Below are positions 1 through 7,902 of a stretch of 33,602 nucleotides of DNA, piece by piece. This DNA is from DATKKX01 sp035542775 (GTDB taxonomy: Bacteria; Planctomycetota; Phycisphaerae; UBA1845; UTPLA1), in assembly GCA_035542775.1 (NCBI GenBank), contig DATKKX010000303.1, forward strand, positions 1 to 33,602. Reading direction: 5' to 3'. Below the pieces are notes generated by a model. The model was not told the DNA's origin and did no database searches. It worked only from the letters and a program-made list of their open reading frames with translations. The position numbers and the translations under genes are program-made. The stretch's first letter is position 1, and the number at the start of each line of letters is the position of its first letter.

Positions 1-1
1 T

Positions 2-1297
2 TATGAGCAGGCGCCGACCTATCGCCGCACGCTGGTGCTGGTGGACGTGGGTGTGGACGAGGCCTATCTGGTGGATGTTTTTCGGGTTCAGGGCGGGAGC
101 GATCACGTGCTGAGCCTGCACGGGCAAGATGGCACCTTCGAGCTGACCGGACCCAGCTTGCCCCCGCCGGTGACTGAGGGAACGCTGGCCGGCCCGGATG
201 TCGCCTACGGCGAGCTCTATGATGATCCGGTGCTGGGGGCACCGGATTACCAGGGGCCTTTTTACAGCTATCATGGCAGCGGGTACTCGCACCTGTTCAA
301 TTGGCAGAGCGTCGTCCCCAGCACGGTTGTGACGGGGCAGTGGACGCTGAGCGGTGAGCCGGCAGGCGTGCTTCGCGTTCACATAGCTCCATATCCCGGC
401 CAGGAACTGGTGGTGGCCGACGCCTATGCCTCGCCTCGGCGGATCATCCCGGCCGTGCTGAAGTATCTGCTTCTTCGCCGAGTCGGGAGCCTGGATGGCA
501 ATACCTTCGCGGTTGTCTGGGAGCTGGCGAGTTCGCCGCTCATCGACCAGATCACGGTCAATGAGGATCCGGCGCTCGGCTTGGGCAAAGATCGTGTCGT
601 GGTCCTGGCTATCCAGCGCGGCAGCGTTACCGACACGATCTCAGTGGCGCCACAGCCTGCGGTCGAGCAGACGATATCGCCCACCATTACGTCGGATGCC
701 GCCGTGACCCTGCTCAGCCGCGAGAACGTGCAGTGGGGCCGCCGGTTTGCGGCAGGGGGCACGCACCTGTCCGCAACGCAGCCGGACCTGGCCGTCACGA
801 TCCCGCCGACCATCCGCGGCCCCATCACCGCGGCGGATTATGCGGCCAGGACGCTCACCGCTGATATCGGGGCGCTTTCCGTGGATGGCGGGACGTTGGC
901 GGGATCTGCCGTGCGGCTATTCAACGACACTCATTCCTCGCTGTACACCATCGGTCAAGCCCAGCTAAGCGGCACGAGCTTGACGCTTACGCTTGCCGGC
1001 TCTGATGTCTTGACGGGACGGGTCAACGTGGGCACCATCGATTATGCCACGAAGAGTGGGACGCTGGGAGTGACCCTCATGTATCCGTTCAGTATGGCAG
1101 GCATGCGTCTGGTCACCTCGGATCTAGCCCACACCGCGCGGATTGCCTCCGCCGATGACAGCGGCTCGTTTCAGCTTGTGCAGGACGCAGATATTGGGCT
1201 TTTTGCCGATGACATGGCAGCAGGCCGAGACCTGTGGGTTGCTGATTTCGGCGTCGGCGACCAAATCGAAATCGAGCGTTTCGCATTTGGGGAGTAG
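2..1297 (+). CDS. Heparinase II/III-like polysaccharide lyase family protein, C-terminal part (5' truncated)
   Basis: The frame is open from the left edge of the window to a TAG at 1295-1297, so the beginning of the gene lies outside. The first visible residues, YRRTLVLVDV followed by YLVDVFRVQGG, resemble the beta-sandwich C-terminal half of heparinase II/III-like proteins, where a YRRTL strand precedes a VDVFRV strand. About 430 residues are visible; the rest is beta-rich and has no catalytic motif I can name, because the alpha/alpha toroid with the active site would lie upstream. Proteins of this type are usually exported and act on acidic polysaccharides, but neither signal peptide nor substrate can be judged here. 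It converges with the response regulator gene; the 113 bases between them show no clear terminator. The family call rests on short motifs only. Confidence 0.65.
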   Translation, partial: YEQAPTYRRTLVLVDVGVDEAYLVDVFRVQGGSDHVLSLHGQDGTFELTGPSLPPPVTEGTLAGPDVAYGELYDDPVLGAPDYQGPFYSYHGSGYSHLFNWQSVVPSTVVTGQWTLSGEPAGVLRVHIAPYPGQELVVADAYASPRRIIPAVLKYLLLRRVGSLDGNTFAVVWELASSPLIDQITVNEDPALGLGKDRVVVLAIQRGSVTDTISVAPQPAVEQTISPTITSDAAVTLLSRENVQWGRRFAAGGTHLSATQPDLAVTIPPTIRGPITAADYAARTLTADIGALSVDGGTLAGSAVRLFNDTHSSLYTIGQAQLSGTSLTLTLAGSDVLTGRVNVGTIDYATKSGTLGVTLMYPFSMAGMRLVTSDLAHTARIASADDSGSFQLVQDADIGLFADDMAAGRDLWVADFGVGDQIEIERFAFGE

Positions 1298-1410
1298 CAA
1301 GAACCGTCGCTGCCACGCGCCATACCAGGACAGTGGTTCATCTGAGCATTGATGGCGTCGTTTCCGGGTGTGTCCGGCATCCGCATTGGAGGGCGCGGAG
1401 CATGCACTCT

Positions 1411-1905
1411 CTATGTCCCCGCGGGTCCGGGCGGAGGATTCGCGGCGGGCGGGGTGTCTTGCCGGTCGGGCGTGTAGTTCACTCCGCCCCAGTAACGGGC
1501 GAGGGCCTTGATCATCTGGTCGAACTCGTTGAAGCTGGCGGGCTTACAGAGGTAGCTGTTAGCCCGGTGGGCGTAAGCAGTGCGCATTTGTGTGGGGATG
1601 TGCGATGAGGTGAGCACGACAACCGGGGTGCCGCAGAGCTCGGGGTCGGCCTTCATGGCCGCGAGAACATCCTGGCCATTGATGCCTCCATTTTTCTTAA
1701 GCTGGAGATCCAACAGCACGACGTGGGGGCGAGGCCGATTCTTGTAAGCCCCTTCTCGAATCAGGTAAGCCAGCGCCTCGGCCCCATCACGGACGCGGTC
1801 AACGGTCTTGAGGATGCTGTCTTCCGCCAGCAGACTCAACCTGATCAGGTCAGCGTGATCGTCATCGTCCTCGACCAGCAGGAAGTGAACCGGCTTGCCG
1901 CTCAC
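1411..1905 (-). CDS. Single-domain response regulator (CheY/Rcp1-like receiver)
   Basis: This encodes a 164-residue receiver domain with no output domain. The acidic pocket is E12-D13-D14, the phospho-acceptor Asp is D66 in VVLLDLQL, the switch Thr is T99 in VVVLTSS, and the conserved Lys is K121 in YLCKPASF. The insert after the phospho-Asp and the KPASFNEF segment match the Rcp1-like group often paired with phytochrome-type or hybrid histidine kinases. I chose the GTG at 1905 because GGAAAGGG lies 7 bases upstream; an in-frame ATG at 1926 has no ribosome-binding site. The C-terminal 25 residues are Pro-rich and probably disordered. No kinase gene is adjacent, so its partner is unknown. It probably signals by protein contact. 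Confidence 0.9.
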   Translation of the reverse strand: MSGKPVHFLLVEDDDDHADLIRLSLLAEDSILKTVDRVRDGAEALAYLIREGAYKNRPRPHVVLLDLQLKKNGGINGQDVLAAMKADPELCGTPVVVLTSSHIPTQMRTAYAHRANSYLCKPASFNEFDQMIKALARYWGGVNYTPDRQDTPPAANPPPGPAGT

Positions 1906-2367
1906 GGACTCACCCTTTCCTTGCATCTGAGAACAGACAGACGATTTCCGGCCGCCGCCGAATTGTAGTGGCGGCAGACTTCCGGGCCTTCCAACCGATC
2001 GAGCAAGGAAGGCTAAGCCCGCGCCCGCGAGAGGGCGCGGCGAGCGGGCGAGCTTATCGAAGAGGAGCGGGCTACCCGCCGGGCCCGACTGCGGGGGCAG
2101 TTGCATCCCGATCCGATAAGGACTTTCGATCAGGGGATGTTTTTCTCCGGCGTTGGGATTGTAGCCGCGAGTGACCGAGCCCCCGCTCAATACCCGGTGT
2201 CTACCCGGGCAGGCTTGGGAGCATGCGCGCAGCACGGTGATTCGAACCTGCGATTTCTTCACGCGCCGCGAGCATTTCTCGACGTTCGGCGGCCGCGGGA
2301 GGGCGCGGGCCGCGACGCCGGCTGCGGGTACGCCACGTGGCATACGCGCAGCGTCAGCGGTTGCGGG
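1906..2367 (-). other. Gene-free stretch with small inverted repeats
   Basis: These 462 bases separate the methyltransferase from the response regulator. They hold two inverted repeats: GCCTTCC at 1986-1992 pairing with 2007-2013, and GCGCCC at 2021-2026 pairing with 2033-2038. A smaller CCCGG hairpin lies near 2195. An open frame continues upstream of the response regulator, but its Arg/Pro-rich translation resembles no protein. No promoter with two recognisable boxes was found. Confidence 0.5.
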
Positions 2368-3111
2368 TCAGGGAAAGCGGCGGCGGTGCACGCTGATGAG
2401 GGAACCGCCGACGGGCAGCCTTATGCGCGGGAGGAGGCGCTTCTCAGCCTCGAAAACAGCGCGGAGGGCGCCGTTCAGCGCCCGGTGCGGCACCCGGATG
2501 TCGGGGGCCTCCTTATCCATTCCAAGCTCCCTGGTCAGGACGCGCACGGCGGCCATGGGGAGGAAGAGCAACGCGTTGTAGAAGCTGAGAATCTGCACAT
2601 CCAAGGGGTGCGGCGCAAAAAGCCGCTTGAAGTCCCGATAGCCGTACCTGCGGTAGTGGTGGTGGAACGTATCGCGGCGCGTGTACAGCCACTGATAAGC
2701 CGGCACGGTGCAAACGAGCAGCCCGCCGGGGCGCAGCAGTCGCACGGCGGTGGCCACGGAGGCCGCATCGGCCTGGACATGCTCGAGTACGTCGGAGAGA
2801 ACGACGATGTCGAAAGCTCCCTCTTGGAAGGGGATGGCGTCGGGCAAGTGGCCCTCGCGCACCTCCAAGCCGCGTTGGCCACAGAATTGGCGGGCCGCGG
2901 GTGAGCTGTCGAGGCCCACGGCGTCGAATTCGGTCGCCAGTCGGCTGAGCAGGGCGCCGCAGCCGCAGCCGATGTCGCAGGCGGTCGATCGCCGGCCGGG
3001 GAGGGGGCGGTGATAGCGGTCGATCAGGTGGAGGAGGATGTTCCGCTTGGCGACAAACCACCAGAAGCGCTCTTCGAGATCATACATTTCCCGGTAGAGC
3101 GCTTCGTTCAT
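2368..3111 (-). CDS. Class I SAM-dependent methyltransferase
   Basis: The product is 247 residues. Motif I, DIGCGCG, lies at about 46-52; the acidic strand end is GLDSS; and the post-II motif LSDVLEHV at about 105-112 is followed by LRPGGLLVCTVPA. This is the Methyltransf_11/23 type. The start at 3111 is supported by GGGAG about 8 bases upstream and lies inside the end of the glycosyltransferase gene, so the two overlap by 32 bases and are probably translated together. In similar pairs the methyltransferase acts on lipid-linked sugars, quinone-like or glycan acceptors, but nothing in this sequence fixes the substrate. The C-terminal third has a hydrophobic stretch (NALLFLPMAAV) that suggests membrane association. 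Confidence 0.85.
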   Translation of the reverse strand: MNEALYREMYDLEERFWWFVAKRNILLHLIDRYHRPLPGRRSTACDIGCGCGALLSRLATEFDAVGLDSSPAARQFCGQRGLEVREGHLPDAIPFQEGAFDIVVLSDVLEHVQADAASVATAVRLLRPGGLLVCTVPAYQWLYTRRDTFHHHYRRYGYRDFKRLFAPHPLDVQILSFYNALLFLPMAAVRVLTRELGMDKEAPDIRVPHRALNGALRAVFEAEKRLLPRIRLPVGGSLISVHRRRFP

Positions 3112-4042
3112 GATCGGTCTCCCAGCCTCCGCGTTGGTCGATGATGTACAGAGGTCTGTTCTGCGCGGCCTTGAAGGTCAGTCCGAGATATTGAGCTATG
3201 ATCCCCAGCATGATGAGCTGAATGCCGCCGAGGAAGAAGATGCCGCAAGCCAGGAGGGCGTATCCCGGGATCTCGAGATGCAGGAGGAGCTTCTGAATGG
3301 CGACAATGACCGTCAGGGCGAGGCTCAGAGCAGTCACAACCGCCCCAAGCCACATCACGAAGCGCAAAGGCACAAGCGAGAAGGCACATATGGCCTCCCA
3401 GGAGAGTCTGACCAACTTGAAGAGGTTGTACTTGGTCCGGCCCGCGTGGCGATGCGGCCGATCGTACATGACTTCGTCCTGCCGGAAGCCGACCCAGGCC
3501 ACCAGACCGCGCATGAAGCGCGGGTTTTCGCGACAGGCGCGGAGTTGCTCGACGACGCGCCGATCCATCAGTCGGAAGTCGCCGGTATCGCGGGGGATTC
3601 GGACATCCGCCACCTTGCAGAGCAGCCGGTAGAAGAGATGGGCCGAGGTCCGCTTGAAGAAGGATTCGCCCGCCCGGTGGCGACGGCGGGCATAGACGAC
3701 GTCGGCGCCGGCCTTCCACCTGGTCAAGAGGTCAACGATCAGAGCAGGCGGATCCTGCAGATCGGCATCCATCAGGATGACGGCGTCGCCGGAGGCGGCA
3801 TCAAGGCCGGCGGTGCTGGCGATTTCATGGCCGAAGTTGCGGCTGAAAGAGAGGTACCTGACGTGCGGGTCCTGCTTGCAGAGCTCCTGGAGGAGGGCGA
3901 GTGAGCGATCGGTGCTCCCGTCGTTGACGAAGATGACCTCGTAATCGTCGACGTGACCGGGCACGGCGGCAGTGAGTTGCTGATGCAACGGAGGCAGGTT
4001 CTCCTCCTCGTTGAAGACGGGTATGACGACGGACAATTTCAT
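3080..4042 (-). CDS. GT2 family glycosyltransferase, GtrB/DPM1-like, with two C-terminal membrane helices
   Basis: The 320-residue product starts with the GT-A signature VVIPVFNEEENL and VNDGSTDRS. It has the metal-binding DAD at 92-94 in MDADLQDPP, then the acceptor-side motifs DTGDFRLMDRR and GRTKYNLFKL. Two hydrophobic segments at about 230-252 and 263-288 match the membrane anchor of polyprenyl-phosphate sugar transferases. Such enzymes move a sugar from a nucleotide donor to undecaprenyl phosphate on the inner face of the membrane, to feed glycan modification. The ATG at 4042 gives a full-length family protein, although its ribosome-binding site is weak. It overlaps the following methyltransferase, suggesting a two-gene operon. 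Donor sugar cannot be told from the sequence. Confidence 0.9.
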   Translation of the reverse strand: MKLSVVIPVFNEEENLPPLHQQLTAAVPGHVDDYEVIFVNDGSTDRSLALLQELCKQDPHVRYLSFSRNFGHEIASTAGLDAASGDAVILMDADLQDPPALIVDLLTRWKAGADVVYARRRHRAGESFFKRTSAHLFYRLLCKVADVRIPRDTGDFRLMDRRVVEQLRACRENPRFMRGLVAWVGFRQDEVMYDRPHRHAGRTKYNLFKLVRLSWEAICAFSLVPLRFVMWLGAVVTALSLALTVIVAIQKLLLHLEIPGYALLACGIFFLGGIQLIMLGIIAQYLGLTFKAAQNRPLYIIDQRGGWETDHERSALPGNV

Positions 4043-4140
4043 GGCGGCAGTGTAGCGTCGTTTGAGGGATCGGGCGAGGGATGTGTGGCGGGCTTGTGGC
4101 TCGGAGGGTGTGGGCGGTTTTTGCCAGGCAAGCCGTTTTA

Positions 4141-4290
4141 TGGACGGTTTATCGTCGCGCCCTTCGGCTCCTTCAACCGTCCCTACGGGACGGAACGAGT
4201 TCTAATACTCTCTTCCCCAGCGATAAATCGCTGGGCTATTGCCGGTCGCCCCCCACGGGGCAGGCAGTGAGGCGTGATCGGCGACCGGTT
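4141..4290. repeat. Cluster of nested hairpins resembling a dispersed palindromic repeat
   Basis: Five inverted repeats are packed into 150 bases: GGACGGTT 4142-4149 with 4175-4182; CCGTCCC 4177-4183 with 4187-4193; a perfect 9-bp stem CCCAGCGAT 4217-4225 with 4228-4236 (loop AA); GCCCC 4249-4253 with 4258-4262; and CCGGTCGCC 4243-4251 with 4281-4289, which encloses the previous stem. Some pairings exclude one another. The phrase around ATCGCTGGGCTATTGCCGG is of a kind I associate with intergenic repeats in planctomycete genomes. That is recollection, not a search result. Confidence 0.6.
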
Positions 4291-4339
4291 GCGGCGGGTG
4301 GTCTGAATGCTGAACGCGGTATGCGAGTCGAGGATGTGG

Positions 4340-4369
4340 AAAGGGCCTCGCCTGTTGGCGAGGCCCTTT
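4340..4369 (-). terminator. Probable bidirectional terminator after the saccharopine dehydrogenase gene
   Basis: AAAGGGCCTCGCC (4340-4352) pairs perfectly over 13 bp with 4357-4369 around a four-base loop. It lies 57 bases past the saccharopine dehydrogenase stop codon. Flanking A and T runs are only three long, so the U tract is short; it could also be a palindromic repeat unit. Confidence 0.65.
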
Positions 4370-4425
4370 GGAGTCGTGTGGAGGCACATCCCTGCGCGGC
4401 GATCACGGCCGCGGCCTGTTGATTA

Positions 4426-5763
4426 TCAGCGCCGGGCGGTTTTGGTTTTCTCCACGCAGCGGATGTTCATTTCGGCCAACTCGTCGAGCACGGGGTTGTA
4501 GATGTCGGGCGTGACCGGGATGTGCACGCCGGGCTTGTGAATCTTGCCGGTCAGGATCAGCCTGGTGGCGATGGCGGCGGGGAGGCTGACGGTGCGGGCC
4601 ATCGACGTGTCCCCGTTGGGGATGCCGAAGTCGATCATGGTGGAGCTGATTTCCTCGTCGGGCTTCCCGGGGAACTTGGCGACGAACAGGTGCAGCATGA
4701 CGAGCAGATCGCGCTCGCCTTTGGCGTAGGACATTTTCTCGGTCATGCGGGCGGCGAGGATGTCCAGGGCGGTGGTCTGCTTGCCGGTGATGGGGAGCGG
4801 ATCGTTGCTGAAGAGGCCCAGCCACTGGAAGCGATCCAGGATCGGCGACGACTCGGGCAGGTTCAAGTGCGCGGCGACGGCCTTTCGCACGTTGCCGCCG
4901 GCGGGCTTCTTGAGGAATCGCTCGGTGTACTGGGCGAAGGTGGTGCCGGCGGGATAGGTGACGGGCGTCTCGTCCAGGAGGCCGAGATCGACGACTTTCT
5001 TCAACGTATCGCACCAGCCGGGATATCGGAAGGTGCCGCGGAACATGGTCTGGATGCCCTGGAGGCCGTACACGTCGATATAGCTGAGCGAGTCGCGGTT
5101 CGGGTAGGCTTCGAGCTTGCCGATGCCGTCGACCTCCATGAGGTTGTAGTGCGTGAAGAGGTCGGGGCCGGGGACTCGGACTTCCTTGCCGTCTTTCAGG
5201 TAGAGCGCCGAGTTTTTGCCGGCGGTGCAGACGCCGCGGGGGCTCCAGGAGAACTTGTACCCGAACGGATTGGTGTTGGCCTCGGGTGCGGGCAGACCAC
5301 CGCAGTAGGAGCGGAAGCTGACAATCTTGCCGCCGCGATTCCGGACATCATCGATGATGCGCATGGCGGACATGTGGTCGATGCCGGGGTCGACGCCGAT
5401 CTCGTTGAGGATCATTACGCCAGCCTTGCGGGCTGGTCCGTCGAGGTCCCGCATTTTCGGACTCACATAGGAGGTTGTGACCATCTGCTTGCGATTCTTG
5501 ATGCACAGATCCGCCACGACGGGGTGAAGCGGGGCGGGGAGCAAGCTGACGGAGAGATCATGGTCCTGCACCAGCTTGGTGAGCTTGGTGGTGTCGTCGG
5601 CCAGCAAGGCGGTGGCATTTCCTGAGGGATGTCCGCCGATTAACGCCTCGGCCTTGCTGACGGTCCGACTGGCGACAGTGACGCGGAAGTCGGGTTGATC
5701 CAAGAGGTATCGAACGAGAGGGTGAGTCACAAGCCCAGCGCCAAGAACAAGCACTTTCTTCAT
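4426..5763 (-). CDS. Saccharopine dehydrogenase/reductase (LYS9/AASS C-terminal-like)
   Basis: The 445-residue product begins with a Rossmann dinucleotide motif, VLGAGLVTHP at about 6-15. It keeps family features such as VTTSYVSP, NEIGVDPGIDHMSAM near 120-134, FRSYCGGLPAPE and NPFGYKFSWSPRG. These match saccharopine dehydrogenase, which interconverts saccharopine with glutamate and 2-aminoadipate semialdehyde, as in yeast Lys9 and the C-terminal half of animal/plant AASS. The start at 5763 has GGAGA about 7 bases upstream. The next gene upstream on the same strand is lysine-ketoglutarate reductase, 207 bases away, which points to lysine catabolism rather than synthesis. Cofactor preference (NAD or NADP) was not determined. 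The strong hairpin at 4340 follows the gene. Confidence 0.9.
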   Translation of the reverse strand: MKKVLVLGAGLVTHPLVRYLLDQPDFRVTVASRTVSKAEALIGGHPSGNATALLADDTTKLTKLVQDHDLSVSLLPAPLHPVVADLCIKNRKQMVTTSYVSPKMRDLDGPARKAGVMILNEIGVDPGIDHMSAMRIIDDVRNRGGKIVSFRSYCGGLPAPEANTNPFGYKFSWSPRGVCTAGKNSALYLKDGKEVRVPGPDLFTHYNLMEVDGIGKLEAYPNRDSLSYIDVYGLQGIQTMFRGTFRYPGWCDTLKKVVDLGLLDETPVTYPAGTTFAQYTERFLKKPAGGNVRKAVAAHLNLPESSPILDRFQWLGLFSNDPLPITGKQTTALDILAARMTEKMSYAKGERDLLVMLHLFVAKFPGKPDEEISSTMIDFGIPNGDTSMARTVSLPAAIATRLILTGKIHKPGVHIPVTPDIYNPVLDELAEMNIRCVEKTKTARR

Positions 5764-5970
5764 AAGTCGGTCTCCTATGCCCGCCTGCTGCGCGCAGAAT
5801 CTCGCGGGACGTAATGTGGGCAGCTAGCACGATGCGTGCCAGAGCGATCGAGGAGGGGTAGTGGCTCGCTAGGGGCCGCACTGCTCACAGAGCAGCGGCA
5901 CGCGGAGCGGCTGCTTGCATGTCAGGGGGCACAATGCGCGGCGGCACGCAACGCAACAGCGTACCGAGGG

Positions 5971-7269
5971 CTATTTGACGAACTGCTCCAGGTAGCGGTA
6001 CGGCGGAGTCAATGCGCCCTGGTAAACGATCGTTGCTCGCTCCAACTCGGGGGGCAGACCGCATTGGGCCAGCGGGCGGCGGAAATCAGCGTTGGCAAGC
6101 AGGACGATGAAGGGCTGCAGCGAACGGCTGAAGAACCGTGAGGAATCCACAGGCAGCTCGCAGGGCAGGAAGTCCACCGCCAGGACGACAGGGCCACGGC
6201 CTTCCACGCCGTCGCGGGCTGTTCCCGACGCGGGCTCATAGACGAAGACGGGATGATCCGGCTTGGTGCTCTTGACGGTGCATTCGATGGAACCGTTCAA
6301 GTCGCAGGAGATGTCTCCGATCACTCGCAGGCGCGGCGTGGCGCCTTTGCCATACAGGTCGCGCAGCTGGGCGATGGTGACCAGCCGCGGATACTTCGCT
6401 TCCCAGTAGATGCAGTTGATGAGCATGGTCAGGTGGGGGACGTACCCGGTGAAGCGGCCGCGGTATCGCTCCGGCTGCTTGTAGTATTCCTGCAGGTCGA
6501 AGCGCGGGGCCGGTTCGATTCGCTCGACCATGTGCTCTTCGCGGAAGACCACCTTGTAGCAGGTGTGGGGCGAGGGCGGGAGCGTGCCGAGCTGATCCGG
6601 CGTCACGGCTTCGATGGGCAGTCGGTCGAAGACCTCCTGCGCACCGGTGGCAACCTGCCCGTAGCCGGCGAAGGCGCATACGAACGGCCGCAGGGCTTCC
6701 GGCAGACCGTGACGCTTGATGTCCTCTCCCACTTTGGCGACTTCTTCCTTGGCATGGGCGACGTCGCGGTAATGGTAAGCTTGTTGCATACGGGAGAAGG
6801 GGTTGGCAATTCCTTCGTGCTGGAGGCGTTGGCCTAGAGCCCAGAGCGAGTCGACCATGCCCGCCATGCCGGCATAGGTGCCGAAGAAGACCAGGCGCCG
6901 GCCGCGATCGTCCACGATCTTCTCGTAGTCGATGAGCTGGCATTTCAGCTCCATCAAACGACGCAGCGCCGGCATGTTCCCGGACTGCCCCTTGATGGTG
7001 TGGGAGAAATAGACGTAAGTCTTGTTCGGTTCGAGCTTCTCCGTCGGAATCTCCTTGATGCCCATGATGAGCGGGCATGCGGCGAGGTCGTCCACGATGA
7101 CGGCCCCGGCGGCTTTGTAGTCAGCCTCGGAGAATGCCCGGTGTGGGGACTTCTGAACCATGATCTCAATGCCGTGTTCCTTCACATACCGGCTGACGTC
7201 TTCCGGTACCAAAGGGGTCCGAGCTTCCCACTTGCTCTTGTCTTCGCGTCGGATTCCGATTCTCGCCAC
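5971..7269 (-). CDS. Lysine-ketoglutarate reductase (saccharopine dehydrogenase, L-lysine-forming type; AASS N-terminal-like)
   Basis: The 432-residue product opens with IGIRREDKSKWEARTPL, the signature of the alanine dehydrogenase/transhydrogenase N-terminal fold in lysine-ketoglutarate reductases. It continues with YFSHTIKGQ, LIDYEKIVDD, RRLVFFGTYAGMAGM and FAGYGQVATGAQE, all characteristic of the LKR half of AASS. The enzyme condenses lysine and 2-oxoglutarate to saccharopine using NADPH; its partner gene at 4426 then releases glutamate and aminoadipate semialdehyde. I chose the GTG at 7269 because GGGAGA lies about 6 bases upstream; another in-frame GTG at 7296 lacks a site. It differs from yeast Lys1-type enzymes in length and N-terminal motifs. 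The separation into two genes contrasts with the fused eukaryotic enzyme. Confidence 0.9.
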   Translation of the reverse strand: MARIGIRREDKSKWEARTPLVPEDVSRYVKEHGIEIMVQKSPHRAFSEADYKAAGAVIVDDLAACPLIMGIKEIPTEKLEPNKTYVYFSHTIKGQSGNMPALRRLMELKCQLIDYEKIVDDRGRRLVFFGTYAGMAGMVDSLWALGQRLQHEGIANPFSRMQQAYHYRDVAHAKEEVAKVGEDIKRHGLPEALRPFVCAFAGYGQVATGAQEVFDRLPIEAVTPDQLGTLPPSPHTCYKVVFREEHMVERIEPAPRFDLQEYYKQPERYRGRFTGYVPHLTMLINCIYWEAKYPRLVTIAQLRDLYGKGATPRLRVIGDISCDLNGSIECTVKSTKPDHPVFVYEPASGTARDGVEGRGPVVLAVDFLPCELPVDSSRFFSRSLQPFIVLLANADFRRPLAQCGLPPELERATIVYQGALTPPYRYLEQFVK

Positions 7270-7902
7270 AGTTGATCTCCCGTTTGGCTGTATCACGCAC
7301 TCGTTTGGGACCGCGTCACGGCTTCTCTAGCCCCGAGCGGCCGCCGAGGCCCGGACCTTGCACCGGCCGGCGCACCTGCCATTGACCGGTGCCACGCTGA
7401 GGTCGGGATTGGTTGCCGGCTCGGCAGGTCTTGGCGCAATCTCCTTGCACGACTCATGCCGGACCGGGGGTTTCCTGCACCGAGCGCCGGGCCTCTTCTC
7501 CAAAGGACTCAGCGGCTCGGCCAATGTCGGAGGTAGATGGTCCATAGCATGGCGACGGGCGTCGGGGTTCGCGCCCGGGCCCCCTGCGGATCAGCCGTAG
7601 GCAACCGCTTCCTTCTCCGGGTAGACGAGATCGTAAGTGGGCGAGTGGGCGCGCACAAGATGCGCAGGAACGGCCGATGGGATCGAGCGGCGGGGGCACT
7701 CCGGGGCGTACCGCGTGCGTGGATGACGGAGCACCACTCATCGGCGGTCCGAGACCAGTGCCCGATAACCGGGCGCATCAAGCGAGAAACTGGCGCGACC
7801 GATATCAACATAGCGGGTGAGGCAGATCGGCGTGCGCGGCTTGTGGGTGGCGCTTCCGCGCCATCCTCTCGCGCCGGTCGAATCTCTGGGAAGGGCGACG
7901 GG
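7270..7902. other. Divergent intergenic region with an uncertain N-terminal extension
   Basis: These 633 bases lie between the divergent LKR and Wzt-like genes. From 7537 to 7902 an open frame is continuous with the Wzt-like gene, with possible ATGs at 7537, 7549 and 7723, but the Arg/Gly/Ala-rich translation has no resemblance to the family. The GGAGG before 7537 is only three bases away, too close for normal use. No convincing two-box promoter was found. Confidence 0.5.

Larger units (their letters stand above)
4043..4425. other. Gene-free stretch between the glycosyltransferase and saccharopine dehydrogenase genes
   Basis: These 383 bases carry the palindrome cluster at 4141-4290 and a 13-bp perfect hairpin at 4340-4369. 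Open frames here are short and are best explained as translated repeat. No further gene is supported. Confidence 0.6.

Noticed and set aside
2236..2250. A tRNA T-loop-like GGTTCGAATC on the minus strand
   Set aside because: The five-base T stem does not pair, and no acceptor, D or anticodon arm can be drawn around it.
1927..2343. N-terminal extension of the response regulator in the same frame
   Set aside because: No ribosome-binding site at plausible starts, Arg/Pro-rich composition, and the receiver domain is complete from 1905.
4522..5625. A 367-codon open frame opposite the saccharopine dehydrogenase gene
   Set aside because: Antisense shadow with Gly/Asp/Val-rich composition; the minus-strand protein has clear family motifs.
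7537..7902. A 122-residue N-terminal extension of the Wzt-like ATPase
   Set aside because: Its Arg/Ala/Gly-rich sequence has no counterpart in the family, its first ATG is too near the GGAGG, and the TTG at 7903 has better support.
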